Below the pieces are notes generated by a model. That model was given only the letters and a program-made list of their open reading frames with translations, was not told where the DNA came from and searched no databases. Shown here piece after piece: positions 11,401 through 22,951 of a stretch of 64,000 nt of DNA. Positions within the stretch are counted from its first letter, which is position 1. Each line of letters starts with the position of its first letter. Location of the stretch: assembly GCA_023897205.1 (NCBI GenBank), contig JAHWDD010000006.1, positions 3,658,001-3,722,000 of the forward strand, read 5' to 3'. Origin of the DNA: Exophiala sp. HKRS030. Lineage: Eukaryota; Ascomycota; Eurotiomycetes; Chaetothyriales; Herpotrichiellaceae. The position numbers were made by a program, and so were the translations under genes.

Positions 11401-11507
11401 GATCTAGACCATCGATTGGCAGTTGGGAGAAAACGCGGTCGCGGCCGTGAAGGAGACCGGGATCGTGATCGATCTCGCTTCCGGCTGGCAGCATTGATAA
11501 AAGGCAT
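8436..11507 (-). CDS. NDR/LATS-related AGC serine/threonine kinase (Ppk35-like)
   Basis: Intact 1023-residue single-exon protein starting MPFINAASRKRDRSRSRS. An Arg/Ser-rich, disordered N-terminus (1-300) is followed by a basic helical segment (about 315-375, FLEMYFNNLFRSIPMRTLRRRN) where NDR kinases bind their co-activator. The kinase domain starts near residue 391: glycine loop LGKGSFGVV (399-407), catalytic lysine YAVKIIRK (K451), HRDVKPDN (545-551), DFG (about 565). A roughly 90-residue insert separates DFG from VGTSQYMAPE, which is characteristic of NDR kinases. The serine before VGT (ARSVVGT) matches the NDR activation-loop autophosphorylation site. After a long linker the C-terminal hydrophobic motif reads FLGYDYRRP, with Asp at the usual phospho-Thr position. 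Closest in outline to the accessory NDR-like fungal kinases (S. pombe Ppk35) rather than Cot1/Orb6 or Dbf2; that assignment is from memory. Confidence 0.85.
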   Translation of the reverse strand: MPFINAASRKRDRSRSRSPSRPRPRFLPTANRWSRSRLSKTTTLSHFLYDGHTSQSLESTSTGRSKTSVKSQLKKGVSNFKTMLHIGDKCSTSEIQLSSDNAPELRTPAPSAAFGRNDSIATTVCQPLKLRLTVMAGNAEPDGTHLELQAAGSQGKVNRCNDVEEPVEVRPTEIQCGRALQQSHSVPGLQRRLSQRLLSAFNNAQPTVVIRSELRSRPSIQTFAFDANVSPSAFESPNPSTLHSGSSSTPGHLALTLTPQTSEPVTPASNPPHDNTNLLDLVTQNRIDIRKHMPIAESPSLSNATIKTVETTASTKIFLEMYFNNLFRSIPMRTLRRRNLNAALRNLGLPIDEEYKIRKAWEREETDSLRQSRLLKNTYDQAKAIQGITAGDFDTVKVLGKGSFGVVRLIKTGSLRAETIPSKLGEHKPRVTRLYKLRGQQKSKTEVYAVKIIRKSDMIRNGQEGHLRAERDLLVAAEGSNWIIPLIAAFQDQKHLYLVLEYSIGGDFLGLLIRKNILAEDITRFYVSEMILCVEEAHRMGWIHRDVKPDNFLIGKDGHLKISDFGLAFDGNWWHDQKFYYDHRQPLLEHLGINIDGDTQDIQERIEHEARQEAENSARHERRASKHPVLLKEQPIAGEPILDWRNRCQRRRLARSVVGTSQYMAPEVVRGDFYDGRCDWWSVAIIMYECLYGFTPFACENRQDTKLKILQHKRTLHFPQSEYPVEPSQEAKDLMMRILVEKEKRLCSPQYELNDYTRKSVGGRVLRYTADKTHHNYKGMFVFADDAQDIKSHPWFTRSRHANYSHISLTWWDILPSRRPPFVPHVRDNLDTKYFDDEGPVSDINTASTLEESNSARNLSEETSVVPSLPAMIRNHSPGRRSQHQQEVQHIVPSLGLVLPPVPTMTSDLQLQKGGHLAELPNPLLCRAHENAMNIQDSKCPKLTLMEPSNQVDGHHENIANRLGPGPVETKKREKKRPKDIVLRDSGTGKEALKIRQQYAFLGYDYRRPPNVQEFVENAIMSA

Positions 11508-11840
11508 CGATACTGATTAACTGAAGACAGACAGAATCCGAATGTCGCTGGAATAATGGATGCAGGATTTATTAATGAGTGCCTGGATATCTGGAAAGCA
11601 GTCCTTGGGTTGGAGGCACGAGACTGCAGAGGAGAAAATAGAGCAGGCCAAGTACGAAGAAATTGGAGCTCGAAGGATGCTTCTGGATCAACGGAGGAAG
11701 GTGCGATTGAAATCAATGCCGAGTCAAAATGAGAAGGAATGAACAGTGACGCGGAAGAGGAAGTTGCAGTGCCCAACGGGCAATGCTTCATTTGACAACC
11801 AACGATGCTGCGTAGATCATGAACGTCCATTACTGACATT
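11508..11840. other. Intergenic between kinase and REV1
   Basis: About 330 bp upstream of the kinase ATG and downstream of the REV1 stop, both on the minus strand. Presumed kinase promoter and REV1 terminator; no named element identified. Confidence 0.4.
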
Positions 11841-14800
11841 TCAAAAGTCAAAGCTTACTGGTGGTAGACCTCTCATCTCCACGGCTTGCTGCACATCCTG
11901 CTCCAGGGTGTGTAGAGCCTTTTCCCAGAGTGATCTCAATTCTGGGGATCTGAAGGTCTCATACTGGATGACCATAGCTAGCCAATTGACAATGGCTACG
12001 GCTTTAGACATATCTCGTTCCTCGCAAACTACCTTGACCAAGTATTCTGACAAGGCAGTAATGTCGCCTATGTCTGGCCCTTCACCATCAGCAGAAAACT
12101 CCCTCACCCAGGCTGACGTTGCATCTCGCAGTTCAGACAATGTACTTAGTTTGTGCGATGTGAATGTCGGTCTCTCAGGGTGCTTTTTTAGACGTAGCTT
12201 CTGCTGACCCCTAGAATCTGCCATCTGTACATTCTTATTTCGTTTCCGACTAGCTTCGAAGTTGAGGCCAGACTTGGCTTTGATTCTATTTCTCCTTTGC
12301 TCTGCTAGAATTTCTGCCCTGATATCCTCAGGTAGCTCATTGAGGAATGATTCAGAAATCTCCTCCGGAGTGTGTTTTTCAGCTGCCACTTCGTCGTTAC
12401 CTGACCTGGGAAGAGAAACAAAGTTTGACTGTGTCAGTGTAGATGACGACGAGTCAACGATCCGTCTAGATCTGCCTCTACCAAGTGAGGTTGTCACCTT
12501 TTGTCTTTTCGTAGGCGTCGTTGGGCCTTTCTTTAGGCCAATCAGCGTCCTACTCTTGGAAGGAGATATCTTGTGGGCATGTCTTTGGACAGCGCTGACT
12601 CCACGTCCCACATCCTGATACTGGGCTAAGACCTCCTTCCGAACGTCATCTGGAAGTGCAGCGAGTGCTTCCGGATCCAATTGGCTTTGATCTGGAAGGA
12701 CTGCTTCCAATTCATTGGGATGTGGTGAAGCTGACCGTGGCTTCTTTCCAGATACTGCTGGCCGAGCAAGTGACTTGGGGTCAAGTAAGCCCTGCTGCTT
12801 TTTCGCAACTTTGTTACGTATCTCTGGAGGGAGTTCTGCAAGGACTGTGGGGTCGATTTGTGTGGGTATAATGAACTGTGTTCCGCCAATATTGAGGAAT
12901 GCTTTATCGTTAGTGTCTCTGGAATCTGAAGAGGTGTCTAGAGGGCTGGGAATGACGCCCTGCGCAACCAATTTCTCAGGCGTAGGGATCTCTTCGATTG
13001 TATCACTAGCATCCTTGAGATGCGGTGTTTCTCTAGTCGGGAGGGTGTGGAAACAGTTTCTGTCTTAGAGTCTGCAGACTTTATCGGCAATTCTGGTTTT
13101 TTGAATTGTAACCGGCGCTGGCTACTGTCATGCATGCCAGAGGATCTAGTGACAGGCCTGATCGGCTCCAGCTTTTGCATTTGTACACCAAGACCTCGAA
13201 GTTCTCCAGGAGGAAATCCGTAGCTCCTCAAAATTGAGACAGCCTCTTTGCCCAAGACAGTACTGTCGTTTGTCGCAACGCCAAGGACGACACTTTTATT
13301 AAAAGTGTCGCACTTACCGTGCCCCAAGTTCTTGGGAGGATCCATGCCAGCATCGGCGGCTTTTCTCATGATTTTCATGGTCAATTGTTTTCCTTTGACT
13401 AGCTGCTCAAGAAGTCTTCGAGAGAGCTCCTCACAGAGATTTTGCACAAACTCTTCAGCTTGCTGTTGGTTGATAAAGCGAATACCCCAGTTGATCTCAG
13501 CAGACACTGATTTGCGGACAGCTTGATCGCCAACTTCTTGCTTGTCAATTCCCCGAGCATAATCCCATATCTTCTCACCCGTCTTGGGTCCGAGGGTATT
13601 TATCAATCGGTCCTTCGTACAAGCCCGGATGTCCTTGACATATTTGATACCGATGTCTTCGAGTTTATTGCCAATGCTCCACGCCACACCGGGAAGATCA
13701 GTGACCAACAATTCGGCTAGAAAATCCAAAACGTCTTCGGGTTTGATGAGATGTTGACCAGCAGGTTTTGCTTTCCGCAATGCCACCTTTGCAAGAAGTA
13801 TGTTGCTGCCGATTCCCACGGACACGTGGCAGTCGGTTTTTTCTTTGATAGATTCGCGCAACGCCCTGGCAAGTTTCTCGGCGGCTTCCTGTTCGCGGTA
13901 GATTGAACCTTCAGAAATGGCCTTTCCATCGGAACCGCCGGCTTTGATGCACTGATCAGTGACATCAATCAGAGCTTCATCGATACTGATACTCTGGACA
14001 ATACCATCAATTGCGAGGATTGCATCGTAGAATTGACGGCTTGCTTCTTCATAGGCCTTGTAATCATATGGTAAAACATTAAGGTCTGGACACAACCCAA
14101 TTGCTGTTTTCATCCACATGCCATTCTTGACTCCGAATTTCCGGGCAGGATAATTGCAACTAGCAATTTCGGACCCTGGACCACTGCCATGAGCAATGAC
14201 AACTGGTTTGTCTACAAGCTGAGGCTGACTTCGCAAAGAAACTGCAGCAAAGAAGCTATCAAAGTCAACGTGCATAATATACCTTCTTGACCCAGGGACT
14301 CGTTTTGCACGTGTTTGCTGAGTGGAAGACTTCTCCTGCGCTCGAGCTTGTAGTTGTGCTTTGAGATCGGCTTTCCAAGTCGATAGATGATGCAACCTTG
14401 ATTCTCGATAATACTGGTTGAGGAAATCGGGGTTGGCGGTACTAGACTTGGCCATATGTGGGTTGGACAGTAAGATGGCATTGTGCTCCTCGGCAGTCAG
14501 TTCTCGTTTGGTAGATTCGCCTCCCAAATGTTCCCGAGCACCTGATTGTCGGCTCTGATCCGGAAGGGGCAAAGAATTAGGACTGGGAATGGCTGGAGGG
14601 CAAAGTGGGTTGGGTGGTCGATAGGAGACTGAGGCAGCCCCTTTCCCTCCATTAAGAGATGGGCGGGCTCGTTCATGTCATTTTCTGCTAGAGATATATC
14701 TGGAGAATCCTCCGTAGATTGGTTTTGTGGGCCGTCATTCTGAAGCGTCTGCTTGCGCAACTGGGAGGTGTACCAACTAGAGTCCGACTGATCACGGTAA

Positions 14801-15326
14801 CCAGGTCGCTGAGTGCTTGCCTGGCTCACTATTTGTCCACGATCGAAGCCCAACACCTTCTGTGTGACGCCCTCATCCACAACACGGTAATTATCCCATG
14901 GTAAGAGTTTGCCGGCTTTGACACTGTCAACAATCCAGGCGGGTTTAACAATTCTGTACTTTGCAAATTCGACAGCCTTCTTAGGGGTCAAATGGCTTGC
15001 AATAACATGAGTGACAGCGGTTTTGCCATCGAGGTACTGAAGGAATCCCCGCCATGGGTGACAATTAGGCTGTGGAGATCGCTGAGTGAAGGTTGAGTGT
15101 AGCCATTGACATGAGCGACAATGCCACGAAAGATCTTTGGTTTGTCTGCGGAGGCCGCTCTCATCTGGGCGTCAAGGTTCTGTAGTTTAATCTTCTTCCT
15201 ACGCATGTAGTCCGAGAAGCCGCCGAACTTGGAGCCCTCATATTCTTCGCCTTCTTCATTGTCGAAAGCGTGGTTCTCGATGCGCTTTCGGACCAGGTTC
15301 GAATTTTTCTCTAGTCGGGTGCCCAT
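11841..15326 (-). CDS. REV1: REV1 translesion DNA polymerase (three apparent 1-nt frameshifts)
   Basis: Y-family deoxycytidyl transferase and scaffold for DNA-damage bypass. The start MGTRLEKNSNLV opens an N-terminal region with FGGFSDYMRRKKIKLQNLDAQ and a BRCT domain (FRGIVAHVNGYTQPS to VKAGKLLPW). Then come the SRLHHLSTWKADLK segment and the polymerase core with YIMHVDFDSFFAAV and SIDEALIDVT (catalytic Asp and Glu). The C-terminal third has three ubiquitin-binding UBM repeats (LAELPPEIRN, LAALPDDVRK, LNELPEDIRA) and the Rev1 C-terminal domain ending LPPVSFDF. The frame is broken inside the BRCT at the C4 run 15047-15050 (one base short; the next frame reads FLQYLDGKTAVTH), somewhere in 14600-14690, and near 13039-13050. 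With one base restored at each, the gene is intronless, 1162 codons. The third break could instead be a 47-nt intron, 13033-13079, with a poor donor. Assembly error is likelier than loss of the gene. Confidence 0.88.
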
Positions 15327-16157
15327 GGCGGGCAAGGGCGCAGGCTCATAACTTAGCCATCAATAGGGTGAGAAGATACTGGAAGCCGATCGGAACGGGT
15401 AACAGGGCGTGTCTGAATTGCGCTGGTTGAGACTGATGATACAACACATGTAGCTCTGACCATGTGCTGAAGTTACGCGTGAATCTTCCACGCCACAACC
15501 TCGACGCGACGATGACGAAGGTGCGGACCAGTTAGCACTCCAAGTCGGACCCTCCAGTGGATTGCTGCCTGCGCGAAAGAGTGGAAGTCGTCTGACAGCA
15601 GAGTGATGGCGAATACATGGCGGAAGAAGCGTGGCAAACACGGTCAGACGGGACCCGATTTATCTCTTATCGATAAGACTCCAAGCCGAAAAAAAGAGAA
15701 GTCTGCTTGCCAAGGGAACATACTGTGGTTCCAGTGACAACGGTGAGGCCTCGGACATTGGGTTACAGCCACCTATGTGATGGGTATGAGGTTAGGTAAA
15801 CATAGTTAGTTAATGTGGTTAAGGTCAGTAATAAGCGTACTAACCAGGGACCGACACTCCCCATTCACCGGTAGAATTGGCGACAAGAGTAACCTGGACG
15901 GGCACTAGGCAGTTAGTTAATTAGTTCGCCCCTCCGTGCATTGTTACTGGAGCGATAAACTTTCCTTCACCTCATCTGGGGTGTCCATTATTAAAAAAAA
16001 AGTTGAAACTTGCAAATCGAAAGCTTTACTTAATCCTGCTCTTTTTTGATTCGAACCTCCGCTTCCTTTCTCATCACACCTGTTTCATTGGAATAAACCA
16101 GCATCTAAACTCTCACTTTGCCCAATTCTCACTTCTACCACTCAATCACAACCCACC
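15327..16157. other. Divergent promoter region of REV1 and the FKBP gene
   Basis: About 830 bp between two divergently transcribed genes. It contains runs of TAGTTAGTTA-type sequence (about 15805-15930) and an A9 run near 15991-16000. The last 130 bp before the FKBP ATG are pyrimidine-rich, as is usual for fungal leaders. The short minus-strand frame at 15360-15641 is not convincing. Confidence 0.5.
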
Positions 16158-17858
16158 ATGTCGGGCCTACAGCCTGTAGCGGTCTATGCCGCAAAGGTTC
16201 CTCCTGGTGACATCTTGGTCCCAGCTGTACCTGATTTCGCCGCTACGGTATGTCGATGGTGGTCTATCAAGTCAAGGAAACGACTAACATGCAACCTACT
16301 AGTTCCGCCTCACCATGGCCGCCATTGATCCTAGTGCTGAACCTGAACTTGAGGACGATAATGACAAGCGGCCCGCTCGCGCAACTCTCAAAGTCATTCG
16401 AGTACCCGACCACCTCTTCAACGACGACTCGGATGAATCCGACGACGAGGATTATCTCGATGGTCTGAACGATGACGACTCTGAGGATTCTGAAGACGAT
16501 GAAGAGGCCAACGGTGGTCCAAGTGACAGAAAGTCCAAGAAGCAGGCTCTTCTCGAGGCACTGGCTGCTGACGAGGAGGAAGACGAAGAGATGGATGATG
16601 ACGAAGATGACGACGAAGATGAGGCAGATGATGAAGATGCCGATGAGAAGGCTGTCGCAGTTCTGAAAAAACTGCTCAAAGACTCCAAAGGAAAGGGAAA
16701 AGCTGTCGATGGGGAGTCAGACTCAGACTCAGAAGACGAAGATGATGAGGCCGTTGAAATGGATGAGGTCGTTATCTGCACTCTGGACCCGGAAAAGGTA
16801 CACGGCAATGTTTTTGACCTTGGTCGTCTAATCAATCACCGCTAACTTCTGGCAGAACTACCAACAAACACTTGACTTTGTCGTCGGTGAAGGCGAGAAA
16901 GTTTTCTTCAAGGTTTCTGGTACCCATACAGTCCATCTTACTGGCAACTATGTCATTCCTACGGATGATGGTCCCCAAACCTCTCTCTACGACGAGGACG
17001 AAGATGATTCTGATGAGGACTACGACCTTTCTCCCGATGAGGATGAGCTCGCTCAACTTGAGGGTCTCTCTGACGATGAGTCTGACGAACTAGATGACAT
17101 TGATGATCCACGCTTGACCGAGATCGCCTCCGACGAAGAAGAGGAGGAGGAGGCCCAAAACCCACCAAGGGCAAGAACAAGCGACCCGCTGCCGATAGCG
17201 AGGACGAAGAGGAAGCCAACCTCGACGACATCATCGCCAAATCCCAACTCAAGACTGAAACTGCCACCGAAGCTGCCAACGGCGATTCCAAGAAGCTCAG
17301 CAAGGCCGAGAAAAAGCGACAGAAGAAATTGAAGAAGAACGACGGAGAAGCTGCCCCCGTTGAGCCCCTACCGACGCCACTGCTGGTAAGAAGGAGGCCA
17401 ATGGCACAGAGAAGAAAGTGCAATTTGCAAAGAATCTCGAGCAAGGTCCTACTCCGTCTGCCACCCCAGCTGCTGCTACCACTAAAGCTGAGAAGAAAAA
17501 CGAGAAACCCTCCTCTACTTCGATTGGTATCACCGAAGTTCAAGGTGTGACGATCGATAACCGCAAGATTGGAACAGGTCCGGCGGCAAAGAAAGGCAAC
17601 CGTGTTGAAATGCGCTACATCGGAAAACTTGATAATGGCAAGGTGTTCGACAGCAACAAGTCCGGCAAACCATTCTCCTTCAAGCTCGGAGCAGGAGAGG
17701 TCATCAAGGGCTGGGATATCGGCGTTGCAGGTATTCAGGTCGGCGGCGAGCGACGGCTGATCATCCCTGCGGCTCTCGCTTATGGCAACAAAGCCTTGCC
17801 GGGAATTCCCAAGGGAAGTCGCTTGACTTTCGACATCAAATGCCTGGGTGTCAAATAG
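16158..17858 (+). CDS. FPR4: Nucleolar FKBP-type peptidyl-prolyl isomerase (two apparent 1-nt frameshifts)
   Basis: Fpr3/Fpr4-type isomerase and histone chaperone of the nucleolus. Three exons: 16158-16247 ([18 protein letters not shown]), 16303-16797, 16856-17858, with GT-AG introns. The N-terminal half is a nucleoplasmin-like fold ([29 protein letters not shown]) interrupted by long Asp/Glu runs, then a Lys-rich stretch ([17 protein letters not shown]). The C-terminal 110 residues are a complete FKBP domain: [66 protein letters not shown]. The frame slips at A4 (17157-17160) and C4 (17365-17368); adding one base at each joins everything into about 529 residues. Both sites lie in the low-complexity linker. 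FPR3 versus FPR4 naming is arbitrary. Confidence 0.9.
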
Positions 17859-19471
17859 GGGGCACGAAAAAAATCGCTGCGAGAGCCAGGGACGACAAGT
17901 CTTGCGATGGGGATTCATGTCTCCTCGGGGATTTCTTTGTGCATGCTCATCCCACCGACATCACCATGATCCCATCCTGGTGCTAAACATTGGTTAAACC
18001 AGCCAACACGACCTGCAACGCCACCGTCTGCCTATGTATGATCCCCACAACATGGACAGACCACTTTACCCCTAAGACACCAAACTGGCTTCTATCACAA
18101 GATCTACATATTCCCTGACTGGCACCAAGGTCTTGTCCAGGAAGCGACAGGACACGAATAACTCAAAACCTCATCACTTGCGATTCCCCTGTATTCACTA
18201 ACAAATTGCCCTTTTATGCCGTTTCTCCGTCGTTCCACTAGTCCTATTCTTCGTTTCTTCCGTCAAGAGACAGGGATACAGAGATGAAGAAGGATCAGAT
18301 ACGCGCAGAGCAATCGCTGCGGCTGGGCAGCACTTCTGTCAGGTATAATAAAACAACGGCGCATTCACTATCGGAGGAAGGTTCCTACGTAGGCTACATA
18401 GGTTTTGTTTTCACATAGACAATCAAAAGTGCTTTTCATGATTTCCTCCTTCAAGATATCTCTATCTTTCCATTGTCTGGTAGCTGGCCGGCAGACCGGC
18501 TGCGTCACAGTGGGCGATCCTCCATCGTTGACCTTCTCTTATACCCAACTCTCTGGTTTGTATGAGGTACGATTTCACTAACGAGAAGAGATAAGCTGTG
18601 AGCGGAGCTAGGGATGAGAGATGAGAGCACGTAGGAGTTGCGTGGGGTTATTCGGTCTTCGCAGCTGCCAAAAAGGGACGGGAAGTTGAAACATATGTCA
18701 CGGCATTGCTCGGTGTGGTGAATGGGAGAGATGTGGTTTTGTTTTGCGTCTGCGGGCTGAGTAGGGACAAGGCCTTGTGGGGATGTCCATAGGCTATCAC
18801 TCTCCGCTCCAGTGAACGATAGGCGGGGAGGGACATAGAGGGGAAAGCAAGCATGCAAAGAGGACCAATGGTGTAGTTTTGGTACATGACTGCCTTCAGA
18901 TGGGATCGATGAAGAGTTTCAACGTCACATTCTAAGTTGCTATAAGAGGCTTGAAGTGTACTCAACCATGAAACTGTGCTCACCATCCACCACCAGCTCT
19001 GATCGCTGAGGACATCGGGGTCCGCTCATGCTACATAGTCATCATCGATTCGCAGCCCGCAATGCTACACGAATGTTCTGAATGTCCGCCTAGGACATTG
19101 TGGGTGGTGCTCCCATAAATGCTGCATTGTTGTAGCCGTCTTCTTGCTTGATCGTGCCGTTGAGGAGGGGACATAATCTTTTGAGATGGAAATAGTGTTA
19201 GTGAATGAGCTCAACAGGATATGACAATGAAATAGAACTGAGGAAAATCGGGGACCCTGGCAAAACGGCTTCATTTCAAGACATGAATAAGTCTTGAAAA
19301 TTGCCGAAATGATGAGAAGGATACGGGTGTCCACTTCATCTGCCACCATGGGTGCATCATGCTTCATTGCGAAAGGGCATCTCTAGGTCGGCAATGCGGT
19401 CCCCGACAATGTGATCCGAATGGTGGTGCATGTGGCATAGTGATCGACCACCGAAGATGTGTACACACGCT
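17859..19471. other. Convergent intergenic region of 1.6 kb
   Basis: Between the 3' ends of the FKBP (plus) and TAF1 (minus) genes, so it holds two terminators. It is unusually long for a convergent gap. Short frames at 18505-18986 and 19065-19367 have no recognisable content and no intron logic; a non-coding transcript cannot be excluded. Confidence 0.45.
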
Positions 19472-22400
19472 TCAGAAGGCTATCATTTCCTCAAAATGCG
19501 GTGCATCAACCATCACGGATCCCACCTTGCGATCAAAGGGAAGGTTGCAATTCTTGCACTTGACTGACTTTTTGTTGGTCTTAATATGACCCACTTGACC
19601 ACAATTGGCACATTTCCGAAGTGTCGGCTGTGTATTCTTTCCTCCGGTACCACCATCGGCATCTGGGGACAATGCAGTTCCACCTGGAGACGTGACTGGT
19701 CCAGGATTCTTGTTCTTTGTTCGTTTGTTGCGACGAGCAGCGTTTTTCTCGAGATGAGCAAGTGCTTCTTCGATCCTAAACACTTATTAGCGGTCGACCT
19801 TCGAAAAGGTAAGATAAGATAATTTGCTTGCCGACGACGTTGACGGGCATCTTTCTCGGGTCACCGGTTGGTGCGATATCCGCAAGACTAAATCCATGTC
19901 AGAACTTTCTCGAGGTGGGCGAGTTTTGCAAGCCAACCTTGTGTTCGATGCCTCCTCCGCCTCCTTGATCCTCAGGTATTGTTTGATGACGGCAGGACTG
20001 GTTTCGAAGTACACCTCTTGCACCTCTTCACCATCCACTATCCTCGTTCGAACGATCTTGAGTGTTTTGTTGCCCTGACCAAGACTGTTCATGCTCCGAC
20101 GACTAATCGAAGTACCGGTTTCATCGTCTCTCCGTCGTGATGGCGCGGGCGTATGTGTTCCCGACATTGGAGTAGCTCTAGGATTTGATCTCTCGTTGTA
20201 ATGATCTTCCTGATTGTCAACATCACCATCCATGTCCAGATCTGATGGTTCAATCTTAGAGCTTAGGCTAGCTTTCTGCTTGTCCCAGATGCCACGAATC
20301 GACTCTTCATAGGACTTCTGCTGACGTGCTACGTTATAGCTGTGCCCACCGAGCTCTTTCTTTAAAGCAATCGCATCCTGAGCCGACCCACCAATTGGTC
20401 TGAACCCACCTTTCATACTTGTTTTGATGAATGAGAAAGCCTCTCCACGACCAGATGGGTCGCCTTCACCAAACAATTTTAACATCGCTTTGCCCTGAGT
20501 GGCCTGCATGAAATTTTTGGTAGTCCTCCATGGTGCCAATTGTTGCTCGATACTATCGTTATCATTGTCTTTATCATCGTCTTCATCATTGTCTGCGAAG
20601 CCAGAGTCCTGAAGATATTGGGCGCCAACCTGCATAGATTCAAGGAGACAGATCTCTTCAGGCCTTATCATATTCTGGATCGCTTCCTCGTCAGGCAAAG
20701 CTTCGCCAGCCTTCATCTCCCATTCCTTGTGCTCTTTACTGAACACCATAAACTCCTTCATCTTCTGCCTATTTTGCATATCGGTAGTGTCAGGAAAATG
20801 TCGAGTGACTTCTTCAACACGGAGCCGGCGTGTCTTCTTTCTGCGAGCTATGCGATAAGAGATAGCCTTGAGGCGGTTCTTCGCATTCGTGGTGACTACA
20901 CGAGAATGTGTTCCTGGCACTGTCGTAGTTGGAAGCTCTTGGCCAACAACATAGACATTATCAAGAGTCCGCATGTAATACTTTTGGCCTTCGATGCCAT
21001 TTGATTCCCGAACGACCAAAAAATCATTGGGTTTGGATTCTTGTTCAAAGATCGGAGCACGATACATAGAATTGTAGAGTGCCGTGATGGTTTCTCCAGG
21101 GTCAATTTGTCCGAAGATATAGAATGGTGACTTGTCCTCTGGTAGCAATACACTGGCTTCTCCGATTTCGGGCTTGGGTCGGGACGAATCATCCTTCGTT
21201 CGTCTTCGATAATACTGAATGATCTTGTTTCCCATGCCAATTTGCGATAGCATGATGGGATGCTCTTCAGAGTATTCGAGAAATAGCGGCGTTGAAAGAT
21301 CCGACAGGGACAGATCCTTGGTTTTCAGATAAATTTCATCTACCTTTTTGTTCTTCATATGTTTCCTCTTCTTCTTACGGTCAATACTCGAGAAAGTAAT
21401 ATTGTGTTTGAAATGAAGCTTTTTGCGGTGATAATTCCGAAGTTCTTGAAGCGAGAGGCGCACTTGGTAATATGGATACTGAAGTCGTATGGCCGGTATC
21501 GAGTGGCTAACCTGGATGGAGGTGAGTTGACCGCGAACTTTGTGTTGGTGGTTCTGTTTGAGAAGATCATATTCTGCGTCATTGGAGATCTTGAATCGCT
21601 GTTGCAGACGATCCTTAAGCGTCTTGACAGCGGTAATCTTCTCTCCTGGACGAGCCTTGACCTTCAGTGCCTCGGGATCGACTTCTTCAACTAGTAGCCG
21701 TGGATCATTGAGGTCAAGTAAAACCTTATTAGCCAGGCTTGCAGTCTTGCGTTCCGGGTTATCAAGGGATGGAATGACTAGCTCGTGTATGGATACAATC
21801 TCGTGAGGGTTCAACCCTAAGCGACGTTTCTTTTGGCGATGTTCAATGTCGTTGAACGAGTCGAAGAGATCGTCATCGCTGTCAACGATATGTGGTCTGA
21901 GTTCGATCACTTCGTCATCGGAGGGTGAGACATGAGAAAGCGTGTCAAAGTCGGTGCACATGAACTCCAAATCATGCATAGTGAGGCCGTGGGGTAGTGG
22001 TTCATCGTCGTCGGATTCCCCGGAAGATTCCTCCACCGTCTCTTTTGCAACCTTTTCCTTTGTCTTAACCAAATCTGCAGGTGGCTCTTGCGCAGGTACG
22101 GCTATTGCCGAATTGAATGCTATTCTTTGATCTTGCTCGAGTTCAAGGGTGACTTTACTGGGACGAATCTGTTTGGGCGGCTTGAGGGGAACTTTGGCAG
22201 GCCAGTTATGCAGCCTCGGAGGGAAAAGCTTGTTGAAATATGGAGCTTCATCGCGCTTGAAGCCTGGGAATTCGAGCTTCAACCACTCTTCGATGTTCTC
22301 TCTCTCAGTGGTGGGAGCAAAGCCTTTGCCTGACTGGGCAAAGAGTGCCAGTTGGATTCTGTACTGTGCGTCTTCAATCTCATCGACACTCGTATCAATA

Positions 22401-22951
22401 TTGGCCTCCGACATAGAAACATCTTGAGCCAATAAATCCTCGTTATCTGACGCCAACTCATCGTCTTGCTCTGCGGTGGATAAAGGTCTCTCCACAGGTT
22501 TTGTAGGGGTTGTGACTGATTGCAATGGTTCGTGGGTAGTCATGACAGGAGAGAGGTCACCGAAGAGATCGTCCTCATCCAGGTCATCAAGGGCACTATC
22601 CTCGATGCCAGGAAGTATGTCCGAAAGTCCTCCTTCGAGTGGCTGCTGAGGGGGCTGTTCCTCGTCAGGGAGGGATTCATCATCGCCGAAGTCCTCATAA
22701 TCGATCGCATCATCCGCCTTTTCACCCACTTCCAGCGCACGATCATTCAACTCGTTCAGATCGAATCCTTCTGCGCCTCCACCTTCGTTCATCAGCATGC
22801 TCAGTTCATTGTCAGGGTCGGCTGCGGTAGAAGTAGGTATTGTGAAACTGTCGTCTGCGGGTGTGGCAAAGCCGGAGGCGTCGAGCATATCTTCATCATC
22901 GTCAAACAGTTCATCCAGGCCGTTAGCCTGTTGATAGGGATCCGAAGCCAT
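19472..22951 (-). CDS. TAF1: TFIID subunit TAF1 (one apparent 1-nt frameshift)
   Basis: Largest TFIID subunit, scaffold for RNA polymerase II pre-initiation. Three exons: 22951-19938, 19887-19832, 19775-19472. The acidic N-terminus (MASDPYQQANGLDELFDDDED) matches the TBP-inhibitory region of fungal TAF1. The middle holds the conserved core with RVRLSLQELRNYHRKKLHF-like, FGQIDPGETITALYNSMYR, NDFLVVRESNG and YYMRTLDNVYVVGQELP segments. Exon 2 gives LADIAPTGDPRK; exon 3 gives IEEALAHLEKNAARR and a zinc knuckle (KCANCGQVGHIKTNKKSVKC). There is no bromodomain, as is normal for fungi. Intron 1 is GT-AG; intron 2 (19776-19831) has a GC donor (GCAAGC). Exon 2 is one base short in the T3 run 19852-19854; with it restored the phases fit and the product is about 1124 residues. 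Confidence 0.92.

Noticed and set aside
16452..16835. Poly-Ser minus-strand frame opposite the FKBP gene
   Set aside because: It is the complement of the acidic Asp/Glu codon run of the real gene.
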